The notes: generated by a model from the sequence alone, not told the origin. DNA of 64,000 nucleotides from Gammaproteobacteria bacterium (GCA_016716465.1 JADJWH010000005.1:124001-188000); one strand, 5' to 3'; shown: positions 56,087-63,427, counted from the stretch's first letter. A program made the numbers and translations.

Positions 56087-56169
56087 AATTTGGGGTCAGA
56101 GTAAAAACTCTGCCACCGTTCCGCGCTCCGACTTCGATACTTGGCGAATTTTTACTCTGACCCCAAATA
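56087..56169. repeat. 83-bp inverted-repeat element, copy 2 (after argB)
   Basis: Same length and orientation as the copy at 55092, differing at 8 of 83 positions by my count, mostly transitions in the centre. The arms are no longer perfectly complementary (one internal mismatch, and the last base is changed). It begins two bases after the argB stop and may act as its transcript-end hairpin. Confidence 0.85.
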
Positions 56170-56186
56170 TTTGAGGCCGTGGCGAG

Positions 56187-56900
56187 TCAGGGCTGCTGGT
56201 TGCGTTCCGCCTCGAGCCGCTCGGCCTGCAGCTGTTCGAAGCGCGCGATATCCTCCGCGGCGGTTTTCTCGAGCTCCCGACGTTCGTCGCGCCGTTCCTC
56301 AATGTAGCGACGCTGGTCTTCCATCTGCTGGTCGATGTCGCGGATCTCCTCCTCGAGTTTCTGCGTCATCTCGCCGCCCCGTTCATTCTCGGCCGCCCTG
56401 CTCGCGAGCGCGTCACGCCGGGCGCCCAGTTTTTCCAGGACCGAATCGGCGAGCGTGATGGAGGAGTCGAGGCTGGCCAGATTGGCGTCGTACGCCGCCT
56501 TGACCTGGTCCCGCGTCTGGTAGGTTTCGATCAGATACTGGTCGCGAATCGCATTCCGGCGCTCCGCTTCCTGCGCCGCCGCCTGTTCCTGCGCGCGCCG
56601 CCGCTGTTCCGCGCGCTCCTGCGGACTCAGCGCGGCGTCGACCCGTTTACTGACCTGGCCCTGCTTGTCCAGCTGCTCATAGGAACGGTGGATCTCCGCC
56701 GGGGGGATGGTATCCCCATAGTGGACGCGGCCCTGCTCGTCGGTCCATTTGTAGGCGGCGCCGTGGGCCTCCGCGGCGGCCAGGCACAGGCACAGGAGGA
56801 TCGCCGCCGGGTACGGGCGCCGGGGTATACTCGGGACCGGCCACGAGGAATCGCGGGGGCGGGACAGCCGGGTGATGAACGGACGATGCGATGATTTCAT
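56187..56900 (-). CDS. DUF4124-domain exported coiled-coil protein
   Basis: 237 residues from ATG 56900. A signal peptide (AAILLCLCLAAAEAHGA) leads directly into the DUF4124 motif AAYKWTDEQGRVHYGDTIPP. The remaining two-thirds are charged, helical and coiled-coil-like (SPQERAEQRRRAQEQAAAQEAERR; EEEIRDIDQQMEDQRRYIEERRDERRELEK). Common in gammaproteobacteria, function unknown; likely periplasmic. Divergent from the TauE gene with a 13-base gap, so the two promoters must lie inside the neighbouring coding sequence or be shared. Confidence 0.85.
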   Translation of the reverse strand: MKSSHRPFITRLSRPRDSSWPVPSIPRRPYPAAILLCLCLAAAEAHGAAYKWTDEQGRVHYGDTIPPAEIHRSYEQLDKQGQVSKRVDAALSPQERAEQRRRAQEQAAAQEAERRNAIRDQYLIETYQTRDQVKAAYDANLASLDSSITLADSVLEKLGARRDALASRAAENERGGEMTQKLEEEIRDIDQQMEDQRRYIEERRDERRELEKTAAEDIARFEQLQAERLEAERNQQP

Positions 56901-56913
56901 CTGAGTGTGTGCC

Positions 56914-57669
56914 ATGGACTGGCTGAGCCAGTTGATCCTGTTTGCCATATCACTCCTGGCGAACATGTTCTCGGCCCTGTCCGGGGGTGGGGCCGGGCTG
57001 ATCCAGCTGCCGGTGCTGATCTTTCTGGGCCTGCCCTTCGGCATGGCGCTGGCGACGCATAAGATAGCAACCGTCGCCTTGGGTATCGGCGCGACGCTGC
57101 GGTATCTGAAGGCCGGCGGGGTGGAACAGCGCTTCGCCGGCTTCATGCTCGCCGCCGGTCTGCCCGGGGTGGTGCTGGGTGCGCGCCTGATCCTGCAGGT
57201 GCCCGACCGGGCGGCTCAGGTCACGCTCGGCCTGCTGACCCTGGGGCTGGGGGTCTATTCCTGGTTCAAGCCGGACCTCGGCCAGGAGCACCGGCCGCTG
57301 CACCGCGACCGGCGCGGGTATCTGATCGGCGGGGCGGGCCTGTTCCTGATCGGGGTCATCAACGGCTCGCTGTCCTCCGGGACGGGGCTGTTCGCGACCC
57401 TGTGGCTGGTGCGCTGGTTCGGGCTGGACTACAAGCGCGCGGTCGCCTACACGCTGATCCTGGTCGGCCTGTTCTGGAACGGCGCCGGCGCACTGACCCT
57501 CGGCCTGCAGGCTGCGGTCCGCTGGGACTGGCTGCCCGCGCTGCTGCTCGGCTCACTGATCGGCGGCTACCTCGGTGCGCACATCGCGATCGCGCAGGGC
57601 AACCGGCTGATCAAGCGGGCGTTCGAGGTGGTGACGTTGCTGGTGGGGGTGAAGCTGGTGATGGGGTGA
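56914..57669 (+). CDS. TauE/SafE family (TSUP) membrane permease
   Basis: 251 residues from ATG 56914 (GTG 56905 is an alternative), with seven to eight hydrophobic segments. Family features: the N-terminal repeat ANMFSALSGGGAGLIQLPVLIFLGLPFGMALATHK and its second-half counterpart INGSLSSGTGLFATLWLVRWFGLDYKRAVAY. TSUP proteins are proposed anion exporters for sulfite, sulfoacetate or similar. In a probable sulfur oxidiser, sulfite is attractive, but the substrate cannot be read from sequence. Confidence 0.9.
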   Translation: MDWLSQLILFAISLLANMFSALSGGGAGLIQLPVLIFLGLPFGMALATHKIATVALGIGATLRYLKAGGVEQRFAGFMLAAGLPGVVLGARLILQVPDRAAQVTLGLLTLGLGVYSWFKPDLGQEHRPLHRDRRGYLIGGAGLFLIGVINGSLSSGTGLFATLWLVRWFGLDYKRAVAYTLILVGLFWNGAGALTLGLQAAVRWDWLPALLLGSLIGGYLGAHIAIAQGNRLIKRAFEVVTLLVGVKLVMG

Positions 57670-57838
57670 GGGCACGGTTACATTGGGATATGACAGGTAA
57701 TGGGATACGGATAAAGATAATGTTTTTTATATGACCCGCTCCATCTGAAACAATGAGTTGAAGATGATGTGAATGTGTTCTACGGCGAGCAGCTGCATTT
57801 ATACATCACTTATGATGTCGAATTATAGTTAGATTTCC

Positions 57839-58546
57839 GTGACTGACCCAAGAGATATTCTGAAGCGAGAAGATATGGAACTTGCGCGGTCACCGCGTGA
57901 CCTCTGCGCCTGGGTTGATGCCAAGGCTTCTGAGTTGTCACAAACCAAAGAAGCTAAGGCATATGCGAGGTCGGGTGAGCTCTTGCCGAAAAAGCTCATG
58001 GAGGAACTTCGACCCTTTGGCCTGTTCGCGAGTCAGCGATTCGGATCTGAGGGTGTAAAGTGTATCCCCAATTTAGGCAATGAGGGTTTCGATGGTGAGA
58101 TCCAATTCTCGGATGCATCGACACCACCGATCTATGTTGAAATCACATACGCAAAAGATGGCTACGACGAGCGACTGAGACTCGGGATACTAAATGAGAA
58201 AGGGTCTGTTAACGTACTAGGAAAACTAACCGTGTCCGGAACGAAGGCCGCTCGAACTCAGTGTGTTGAAGTTGAAAACGAAGCTGTTGATCACGATTCA
58301 ACGGTTAGTGCGGGACTTGCGCTTGTAAAGGAGCGGCTGACCGGAAAGAGCGGAAAGAAGTATGGACCTCAGCATGTTTTGATTTTAGTCGTCGAAGACT
58401 ACATCGCCTTTCGATCCGACGAAGACAGATCTGCGTTGCGACGTTGTGCTGAGGCGGCGATCGCAGACCTCCGTTTGGATTTCGGAGGTATCTACCTGCT
58501 TGGATCTTCTGGAGGTTATCTTGAGTGTGTCGACGGAGAAATCTAA
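57839..58546 (+). CDS. Orphan protein of unknown function, low-GC islet
   Basis: 235 residues from GTG 57839. No signal peptide or membrane segment. Composition and codon use are clearly less GC-biased than all neighbours, and AT-rich DNA precedes it (57670-57838, no gene seen), pointing to recent transfer. The segment GNEGFDGEIQF followed by PPIYVEITYAKDGYDERLRL has the look of a PD-(D/E)XK nuclease core (D, then E-x-T in place of E-x-K), and GPQHVLILVVEDYIAF could be a later strand; this is speculation. No partner gene is adjacent. Ribosome-binding site is poor. Confidence 0.72.
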   Translation: MTDPRDILKREDMELARSPRDLCAWVDAKASELSQTKEAKAYARSGELLPKKLMEELRPFGLFASQRFGSEGVKCIPNLGNEGFDGEIQFSDASTPPIYVEITYAKDGYDERLRLGILNEKGSVNVLGKLTVSGTKAARTQCVEVENEAVDHDSTVSAGLALVKERLTGKSGKKYGPQHVLILVVEDYIAFRSDEDRSALRRCAEAAIADLRLDFGGIYLLGSSGGYLECVDGEI

Positions 58547-58599
58547 CAATGCGCTCAACAAAAATGCGGCGAAAGAACACTGCGCCTGTTAGCGCGAGC

Positions 58600-58626
58600 G
58601 TTGGGCTTCATTTCATTCAGCCCAAC
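58600..58626. repeat. Short palindromic intergenic repeat
   Basis: GTTGGGCT (58600-58607) and AGCCCAAC (58619-58626) form an 8-base perfect stem with an 11-base loop, followed by CTACGG. This GTTGGGCTTCA...AGCCCAACCTACG unit is a widespread REP-like intergenic motif. No gene is seen from 58547 to 58746. Confidence 0.65.
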
Positions 58627-58649
58627 CTACGGTAATAATGCGGAGTGAC

Positions 58650-58736
58650 GTAGCCCGGATGAAGCGTTGCGGAATCCGGGGATGGACTTGGTAAATGCTC
58701 CCGGATTTCGGCGCCTTGCGCCTTCATCCGGGCTAC
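58650..58736. repeat. 87-bp REP-like palindromic element
   Basis: Begins GTAGCCCGGATGAAGCG and ends GCGCCTTCATCCGGGCTAC, with inner complementary blocks GGAATCCGGGG and CTCCCGGATTTCGG. A related 90-bp element is at 63327. It lies directly downstream of the pyrE stop and may terminate or stabilise that message. Confidence 0.8.
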
Positions 58737-58746
58737 ATTTGATTTT

Positions 58747-59400
58747 TCAGGCAGTGGTTTTTGCGCCGTATTCCTTCCGGTAGGCCTCGATGCGTCCCAG
58801 CACCGGCCCCAGATCGTCGCGTTTTGACAGATAGCGGATCAGTGTATCCAGATTCGCGATGCTGGCGACCTTGATGCCGAACTGCGACTCGACCTCCTGG
58901 ATGGCGGACTGCGCGTGATTGCCGCGCTCCTGGCGGTCGAGCGAGATGGCGACGCCGGCGACGGTCGCGCCGGCGTGGCGGATGATGTCCACCGATTCGC
59001 GCACCGAGGTGCCGGCGGAGATCACGTCGTCGATGATCAGCACGCGGCCCGCGAGCGCGCGGCCGACGATGATGCCGCCCTCGCCGTGGTCCTTGGCCTC
59101 CTTGCGGTTGAAGGCGAAGGGGACGTTGACGCCGTGGCGGTCGCTGAGCGCGATCGCGGTGGCGACGACCAGAGGGATGCCCTTGTAGGCCGGGCCGTAC
59201 AGCATGTCGAAGGCGAGGCCGGAGCCGCGGATCGCCGCCGCGTAGTAGCGTCCCAGTTCGGCGATGGCATCGCCGTCGTCGAACAGACCGCTGTTGAAAA
59301 AATATGGGCTCAGGCGGCCCGACTTGAGGGTGAACTCGCCGAAGCGCAGCACGCCGCGGGCGATGGCGAAGTCGAGAAAGGCCTGCTGGTAGTCCTGCAT
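58747..59400 (-). CDS. pyrE: PyrE, orotate phosphoribosyltransferase
   Basis: 217 residues. Converts orotate and PRPP to OMP in UMP synthesis. KSGRLSPYFFNSGLF, LYGPAYKGIPLV, PFAFNRKEAKDHGEGG (catalytic loop Lys), and the PRPP motif RVLIIDDVISAGTSVRES are all intact. It follows the ParA-type cluster on the same strand after 67 bases, so it may share a transcript. The pyrE-exonuclease III neighbourhood resembles the pseudomonad pyrE-crc pair. Confidence 0.96.
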   Translation of the reverse strand: MQDYQQAFLDFAIARGVLRFGEFTLKSGRLSPYFFNSGLFDDGDAIAELGRYYAAAIRGSGLAFDMLYGPAYKGIPLVVATAIALSDRHGVNVPFAFNRKEAKDHGEGGIIVGRALAGRVLIIDDVISAGTSVRESVDIIRHAGATVAGVAISLDRQERGNHAQSAIQEVESQFGIKVASIANLDTLIRYLSKRDDLGPVLGRIEAYRKEYGAKTTA

Positions 59401-59467
59401 CGATCACTCCCGGGTTCCGTGTCCGCGTTATTCTAGCGGGCCGGCGCCGGCGGGGGAATCGCAGACT

Positions 59468-60038
59468 TCAGGCATCGGCGAAGTGACGTTCCTCCTCGGC
59501 CGAGAGCTGTTGCTCCATATCTAGGCCGCAGCGGAACGGTGCGGTTCCAGTCGCCGGCGCGTGTTCGTCCGCGCGCGGCCCGGACGCGACCGGGTCGATC
59601 AGCAGGCCGATGTCTCCGCCGATGTCCAGGACGCGGAAGGTGTACACGCTCAGGGCGGGAAAGGCGCGGGCGAGGTAGCCCATGCCCCGGGGGTGGTTCC
59701 GGCGCGAGCAGCACGAGGCGAAGGGCACCGTCCGCGAGCGTGCCGCCGTCGCCCTGGAACAGCGCGGGATAGAGCCGGTACAGCAGGCCGCGGTTGTCGC
59801 CCAGCCGTTCCACGGCGAGCAGGCCCGAGAGCAGCGCTCGGCCGCCATCGCGGGCATCGAAGCTGACCAGAGCCGGGCGCCGGTTCGCGTCCAGACACAA
59901 CAGGTGCCTGCCCTCGAACGGAAGGTCGTCACTGACGACCGAGCAATCCTCGCCGAGGACCTGCGGCAGCGCATCCACGATCAGTTCGCGCAGGATCTGT
60001 TCGGACGTCAGCGCGAGGGTCTTCAACCGCATACCCAT
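59468..60038 (-). pseudogene. Frameshifted conserved gene, third member of the ParA-type cluster
   Basis: Translation from ATG 60038 (AGGAGG upstream) reads MGMRLKTLALTSEQILRELI ... LRLVLLAPEPPPG; the family-like continuation MGYLARAFPALSVYTFRVLD ... EERHFADA is one frame over and stops at 59468. Removing one G from the C4G5 run at 59685-59693 joins them into about 190 residues. This is a real one-base mutation, a slippage site, or a sequencing error. No certain domain; the segment EGRHLLCLDANRRPALVSFD loosely recalls a restriction-endonuclease-like fold without its catalytic Lys. Overlaps the upstream gene by 16 bases. Confidence 0.75.
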
Positions 60039-60733
60039 GGGGCCTCCTGGCGCGGCGCTGGCGCCGGCGGATCCGATGCCTTCGTGCGGCGCAGATCGGC
60101 TAGCAGCAGGCGCGCGATATCGTTGAGGGACGCCTCGTCCTCGCCGCGTGAGCGGCCGGCGGCGAGATACGAGTAGCTGAGAAGGTCGATGCCGAGAAAG
60201 CGCCGCGCCGCGGACGCGAAGCGGGTGAAGCCCGCCGCCGCTTCGTCGCGCGTGCGCGCGCCCGTCAGCGTGGCGCCGATCACGGGCATCGGCGCCAGCC
60301 GCGCCAGCGCCTTGAGCATCAGATAGGCGGCGCGCATGCCGCGGGCCTGCAGCGGGACACCCAGCAGAACGAGGGCGCAGGGCTGTGCGTCCGTCGGCGG
60401 CGCCGTGACCAGCATCAGATCGGGGCGCGGCCCGCGGCGCAGTCTTGCCAGCACGTCCCCGATGTCCGCTTCCGGCGGCGCGTCGTCCGGGGCGGAGGTC
60501 ATGCCCAGTTCCCGCTGCACCAGCGCGAGCAGGCCCGCGGTCGTATCGGCAACGGCGACCGGGACGCCGCGCGCGGCCAGCGCGCGCGCCAGTCCGTCGA
60601 CGGGCAGGGCATCGGCATCGCCCGCGATGCCGAGTACGGCGATGCGCGCGGGCGCAGGCCCCTCATCGAGGAAATGACGGCTGATCCGCTGCAGCCGCTC
60701 CTTCGGGCCGGCGTCCTCCAGGCCGCGAATCAT
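60023..60733 (-). CDS. MinD/FlhG-like protein lacking a visible Walker A motif
   Basis: 236 residues, ATG 60733 overlapping the parA stop in ATGA. Strand-helix pattern of a MinD/ParA-type fold: ARIAVLGIAGDADALPVDGLARALAARGVPVAVADTT, then DLMLVTAPP, ALVLLGVPLQARGMRAAYLMLKALARLAPMPVIGATL, and AAGFTRFASAARRFLGIDLLSYSYL, which resembles the FlhG C-terminal half. No KGGxGKT loop is seen, so it probably does not hydrolyse ATP itself. It is likely a partner of the ParA-CBM protein. Function unknown. Confidence 0.78.
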   Translation of the reverse strand: MIRGLEDAGPKERLQRISRHFLDEGPAPARIAVLGIAGDADALPVDGLARALAARGVPVAVADTTAGLLALVQRELGMTSAPDDAPPEADIGDVLARLRRGPRPDLMLVTAPPTDAQPCALVLLGVPLQARGMRAAYLMLKALARLAPMPVIGATLTGARTRDEAAAGFTRFASAARRFLGIDLLSYSYLAAGRSRGEDEASLNDIARLLLADLRRTKASDPPAPAPRQEAPWVCG

Positions 60734-61857
60734 GCGGGCACGAGCTGTGGGATGTCCTCCACGTCGAGCACGGAGTTGATCTCGCCGTATTCATTGGTCA
60801 CGAAGCGCGGGTTGGTGGGATCGGCGCGCCATTCCCCGTTGACGACCAGGCGGTACTGATAGCGTCCGGGACCGACGCGCAGGGTCTTGATCAGCACGTC
60901 GTCATGGCGTTCCGTCGTCACCCCCTGGTCGGGCGCCCAGCCGTTGAAATCGCCGGCGATCCGGATGTCGATCCCGGCGGGCCCATGGAAGATCAGGCTG
61001 ATCTCCCGCGCATCGCCCGTTTCAACCTCCGGTTCCGCGCCGGCGGGGACGGCAAGGGTATCGTCCTCCGCGTCAGGCCCGGGCCGGGTATGCGGCGGGG
61101 TGTGCGCATGGAGGCGCAGGATCTCCGCGGCCAGGGCGCGGTAATTGTCGCTCGCCACCGAAGCGGGCGCATGATCGATGATGGGAATCCCGCGCGCCGC
61201 GGCCTCCTTGAGCCGCACCGTATAGTGAATGCTGACCGGGAGGATCTCGTCACCGAAGCGCTCCTTCAGGCGCTGCAGCGTGTCCTGGGTGAAACGGGTG
61301 CGGTGATCGACCAGGTTGGGCAGTATCCGTACCGGTATGTCGAGCTCGTATTTTTCCGCCAGCAGTTCGATGGTGTCGCGCAGGCGGTCCACCCCGTCCA
61401 GCGCGAACACGCTCATCTCCACCGGGATAAGCACCAGGTCGGCGGCGCGCAGGGCGTTGAACGAGAGCAGTCCGAGCGTGGGCGGGCAGTCGATGACGGT
61501 GAAATCGTATTTCGGCGGCAGGCCCTCCAGGTGCTGGGCCAGCTGGCGTTCCCGGCGGGGCAGATCCGACAGCAGGTGTTCGATCGCGGCGAGCGATATG
61601 GTCGAGGGCACCAGGTCGACGCCGGGGGTTACCGCGGGGATGATGACCTCGCGGAGGTCCGCTTCCTGGATGAAGACCTCGTACAGTCCGTTTACATTGG
61701 CGCACTGTTGTCCCAGTCCCAGCGAGGCGTGTCCCTGGGGGTCGGTATCGACCAGCAGTACGCGCTGGCCGTTGCGTCCCAATGCGGCGGCCAGATTGAT
61801 GGCGGCGGTGGTCTTGCCGCAGCCTCCCTTCTGATTGGCGATGGCGATCGTGATCAT
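60730..61857 (-). CDS. ParA-type ATPase fused to a glycogen-binding (AMPK/CBM48-type) domain
   Basis: 375 residues from ATG 61857. Residues 1 to about 250 are a ParA/Soj ATPase: deviant Walker A QKGGCGKTT at 9-17, DTDPQGHASLGLG (Walker A'), VIDCPPTLGLLSFNAL (Walker B), and NLVDHRTRFTQDTL. A Pro/Glu-rich linker follows (about 250-290). The last 85 residues have the E-set carbohydrate-binding pattern: IRIAGDFNGWAPD, VGPGRYQYRLVVNGEWRADP and NEYGEINSVLDV. ParA ATPases position DNA or cargo on the nucleoid; a glucan-binding tail is unusual. First gene of a coupled trio, and no parB is adjacent, so chromosome partition is unlikely. Confidence 0.9.
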   Translation of the reverse strand: MITIAIANQKGGCGKTTAAINLAAALGRNGQRVLLVDTDPQGHASLGLGQQCANVNGLYEVFIQEADLREVIIPAVTPGVDLVPSTISLAAIEHLLSDLPRRERQLAQHLEGLPPKYDFTVIDCPPTLGLLSFNALRAADLVLIPVEMSVFALDGVDRLRDTIELLAEKYELDIPVRILPNLVDHRTRFTQDTLQRLKERFGDEILPVSIHYTVRLKEAAARGIPIIDHAPASVASDNYRALAAEILRLHAHTPPHTRPGPDAEDDTLAVPAGAEPEVETGDAREISLIFHGPAGIDIRIAGDFNGWAPDQGVTTERHDDVLIKTLRVGPGRYQYRLVVNGEWRADPTNPRFVTNEYGEINSVLDVEDIPQLVPA

Positions 61858-61902
61858 GTGTCGTGTCCCTCCACCCGTGGCGACGGCGATTATGGGCATG
61901 AA

Positions 61903-61931
61903 AAAAGCGGCGCCGGGGCCGCTTCTTTTCC
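61903..61931 (-). terminator. Hairpin with T tract upstream of the ParA-type gene
   Basis: AAGCGGC (61907-61913) / GCCGCTT (61920-61926) around a 6-base loop. On the minus strand it is followed by six T (61908-61903), a good rho-independent terminator. It ends 46 bases before the parA-like ATG. Since no minus-strand gene precedes it, it could be an attenuator in the leader, or end an unrecognised transcript. On plus it is followed by CTTTT, weaker. Confidence 0.65.
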
Positions 61932-62434
61932 TGTCATACCGTTGTCCGGTCGCTGCATGTTCGCCGGCGGATGACCGCTGCCCGTTGCGTGTTGCGGGTC
62001 ATCGGCGCCCTGCGCATGCAATGGCCGGATCTGCTGAGGATTGCGGACGGGCGAGCGCCTCCCAGGCGGTACGACCGGTGGTGTGCCTGCGTTCCGCCGG
62101 GGTGGCGGGATTACGGTACGGTCCGGCGGAGATCCGCCGGACCGAGCCGGTTTCCCCGATGGACATCCTTGCCCGGGGAGAAACACGGTTGCACTCATGC
62201 GCCCGACGCGCGGCCGGATCAGGTGTGAGTGGGTATGCGGGAGTTTGGGTAGCGGGCGGTAGTGACCGCGGGGTTGCCATGCCGGGGGGGAAGCTGGGCC
62301 CGGGACTGCATCCTCGTCGCCTCGGCAGTCGTGCCGGGACCGGATCAGTCCAGTGCGTGCGGGTGTATGACGGCGGAGCGCGACCGTTTCATCCCCCTCA
62401 GCCCCCTCTGCGGGGAGCGCTGATCGGTCTAGTG
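61932..62434. other. Gene-poor region with a strong hairpin
   Basis: Open frames exist on both strands (for example 61835-62437 plus) but their translations look like random GC-rich sequence. The one clear structure is an 11-base perfect inverted repeat, CGGTCCGGCGG (62119-62129) / CCGCCGGACCG (62134-62144), with a 4-base loop. It lacks a T tract. The region could hold a leader, a small RNA or a decayed gene. Confidence 0.5.
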
Positions 62435-62450
62435 TGAAATGAAAATTTCA
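62435..62450. promoter_or_regulatory. AT-rich palindrome upstream of the exonuclease III gene
   Basis: TGAAAT-GAAA-ATTTCA is a perfect 6-base inverted repeat in otherwise GC-rich DNA, about 40 bases upstream of the candidate -35 element. It could be a regulator binding site; no regulator is identifiable. Confidence 0.35.
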
Positions 62451-62490
62451 GATGTCAAGCCATCCGGCAAAAATTCCCGCATCTTCCAAA

Positions 62491-62519
62491 TTCACGCGGC
62501 GCGCCGGCTCCAGTATCAT
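62491..62519 (+). promoter_or_regulatory. Candidate promoter of the exonuclease III gene
   Basis: TTCACG (62491-62496) and TATCAT (62514-62519) with a 17-base spacer, giving a transcript start about 26 bases before the ATG at 62552. Confidence 0.5.
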
Positions 62520-62551
62520 CGGGGCCTTCGACAGTTGTAGGGATGGCATCG

Positions 62552-63325
62552 ATGCGCATCATCACCCTGAATGCCAACGGCATACGCTCGGCGGCCCGCA
62601 AGGGCTTTTTCCCCTGGCTCGCGCGGCAGGACGCCGACGTGGTCTGTCTGCAGGAGACCAAGGCGCAGGAGCATCAACTGAACGACGAGCTGCTGCGGCC
62701 GGCGGGATATTCCGCCTATTACCACGATGCGGAGAAGAAGGGTTACAGCGGCGTGGCGCTCTACTGCCGGCGCGAGCCGGACCGGGTCACGATAGGGCTC
62801 GGCTGGCCGGACATGGATCGCGAGGGGCGCTTCATCCAGGCCGATTTCGGCACGCTCAGCGTGATCTCACTCTATCTCCCGTCGGGCTCCAGCAGCGAGG
62901 AACGCCAGGCGGTGAAATTCGATTTTCTGGAACGCTTCGTGCCGGTGCTCAAGGGTTTCCGCCGCCGGAAGCGCGAGTATGTCATCTGCGGCGACTGGAA
63001 CATCGCGCATACCAAGCTGGACATCAAGAACTGGCGCGGCAACCAGAAGAACTCCGGCTTTCTCCCCGAGGAGCGGGCCTGGATGGACCAGTTGTTCGGG
63101 CCGCTTGGCTTCGTCGACGCCTTCCGTGTCGTCAATCAGGAGGCGGACCAGTACACCTGGTGGTCCAATCGTGGTCAGGCCTGGGCCAAGAACGTCGGCT
63201 GGCGCATCGACTACCAGGTGATCACGCCCGGACTGAAGGACCGGGTCAGGCAGGTGTCGATCTACAAGGACGAGCGCTTTTCCGATCACGCCCCGCTGAC
63301 CATCGACTACGAGGGCGGGCTGTAA
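62552..63325 (+). CDS. xthA: Exonuclease III (Xth/Crc-like clade)
   Basis: 257 residues from ATG 62552, preferred over ATG 62543 because AGGGATG is correctly spaced. Mg-dependent AP endonuclease/exonuclease fold: MRIITLNANGIRSAARKGF, CLQETKAQ (catalytic Glu), VICGDWNIAH (catalytic Asp and Asn), GWRIDYQVITPGL and FSDHAPLTIDY (Asp-His). All nuclease residues are intact. In overall sequence (KRREYVICGDWNIAHTKLDI, PEERAWMDQLFG) and position beside pyrE it resembles pseudomonad Crc, the translational regulator that has lost these residues. Confidence 0.93.
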   Translation: MRIITLNANGIRSAARKGFFPWLARQDADVVCLQETKAQEHQLNDELLRPAGYSAYYHDAEKKGYSGVALYCRREPDRVTIGLGWPDMDREGRFIQADFGTLSVISLYLPSGSSSEERQAVKFDFLERFVPVLKGFRRRKREYVICGDWNIAHTKLDIKNWRGNQKNSGFLPEERAWMDQLFGPLGFVDAFRVVNQEADQYTWWSNRGQAWAKNVGWRIDYQVITPGLKDRVRQVSIYKDERFSDHAPLTIDYEGGL

Positions 63326-63326
63326 T

Positions 63327-63416
63327 GTAGCCCGGATGGAGCGTAGCGGAATCCGGGGCAAGGTCTACAAGGAGGATTCCCCGGATTCCGGCGCTTCGCG
63401 CCTGCATCCGGGCTAC
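63327..63416. repeat. 90-bp REP-like palindromic element
   Basis: Begins GTAGCCCGGATGGAGCG one base after the xthA stop and ends GCGCCTGCATCCGGGCTAC. Inner blocks GGAATCCGGGG and CCCCGGATTCCGG pair again. Related to the element at 58650-58736. It separates convergent xthA and ggt and may act as a transcript-end structure for both. Confidence 0.82.
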
Positions 63417-63427
63417 ATCGACGTTTG

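Noticed and set aside
58547..58746. Possible attachment site or IS end near the low-GC orphan gene
   Set aside because: Only REP-like palindromes were found; there is no integrase, transposase, tRNA or target duplication.
60730..61857. Chromosome-partition ParA
   Set aside because: No parB follows, the protein has an extra carbohydrate-binding domain, and its partners are unlike ParB.
61835..62437. A 200-codon open frame on plus upstream of xthA
   Set aside because: No ribosome-binding site, it begins inside the parA-like gene, and its translation looks random; treated as non-coding.
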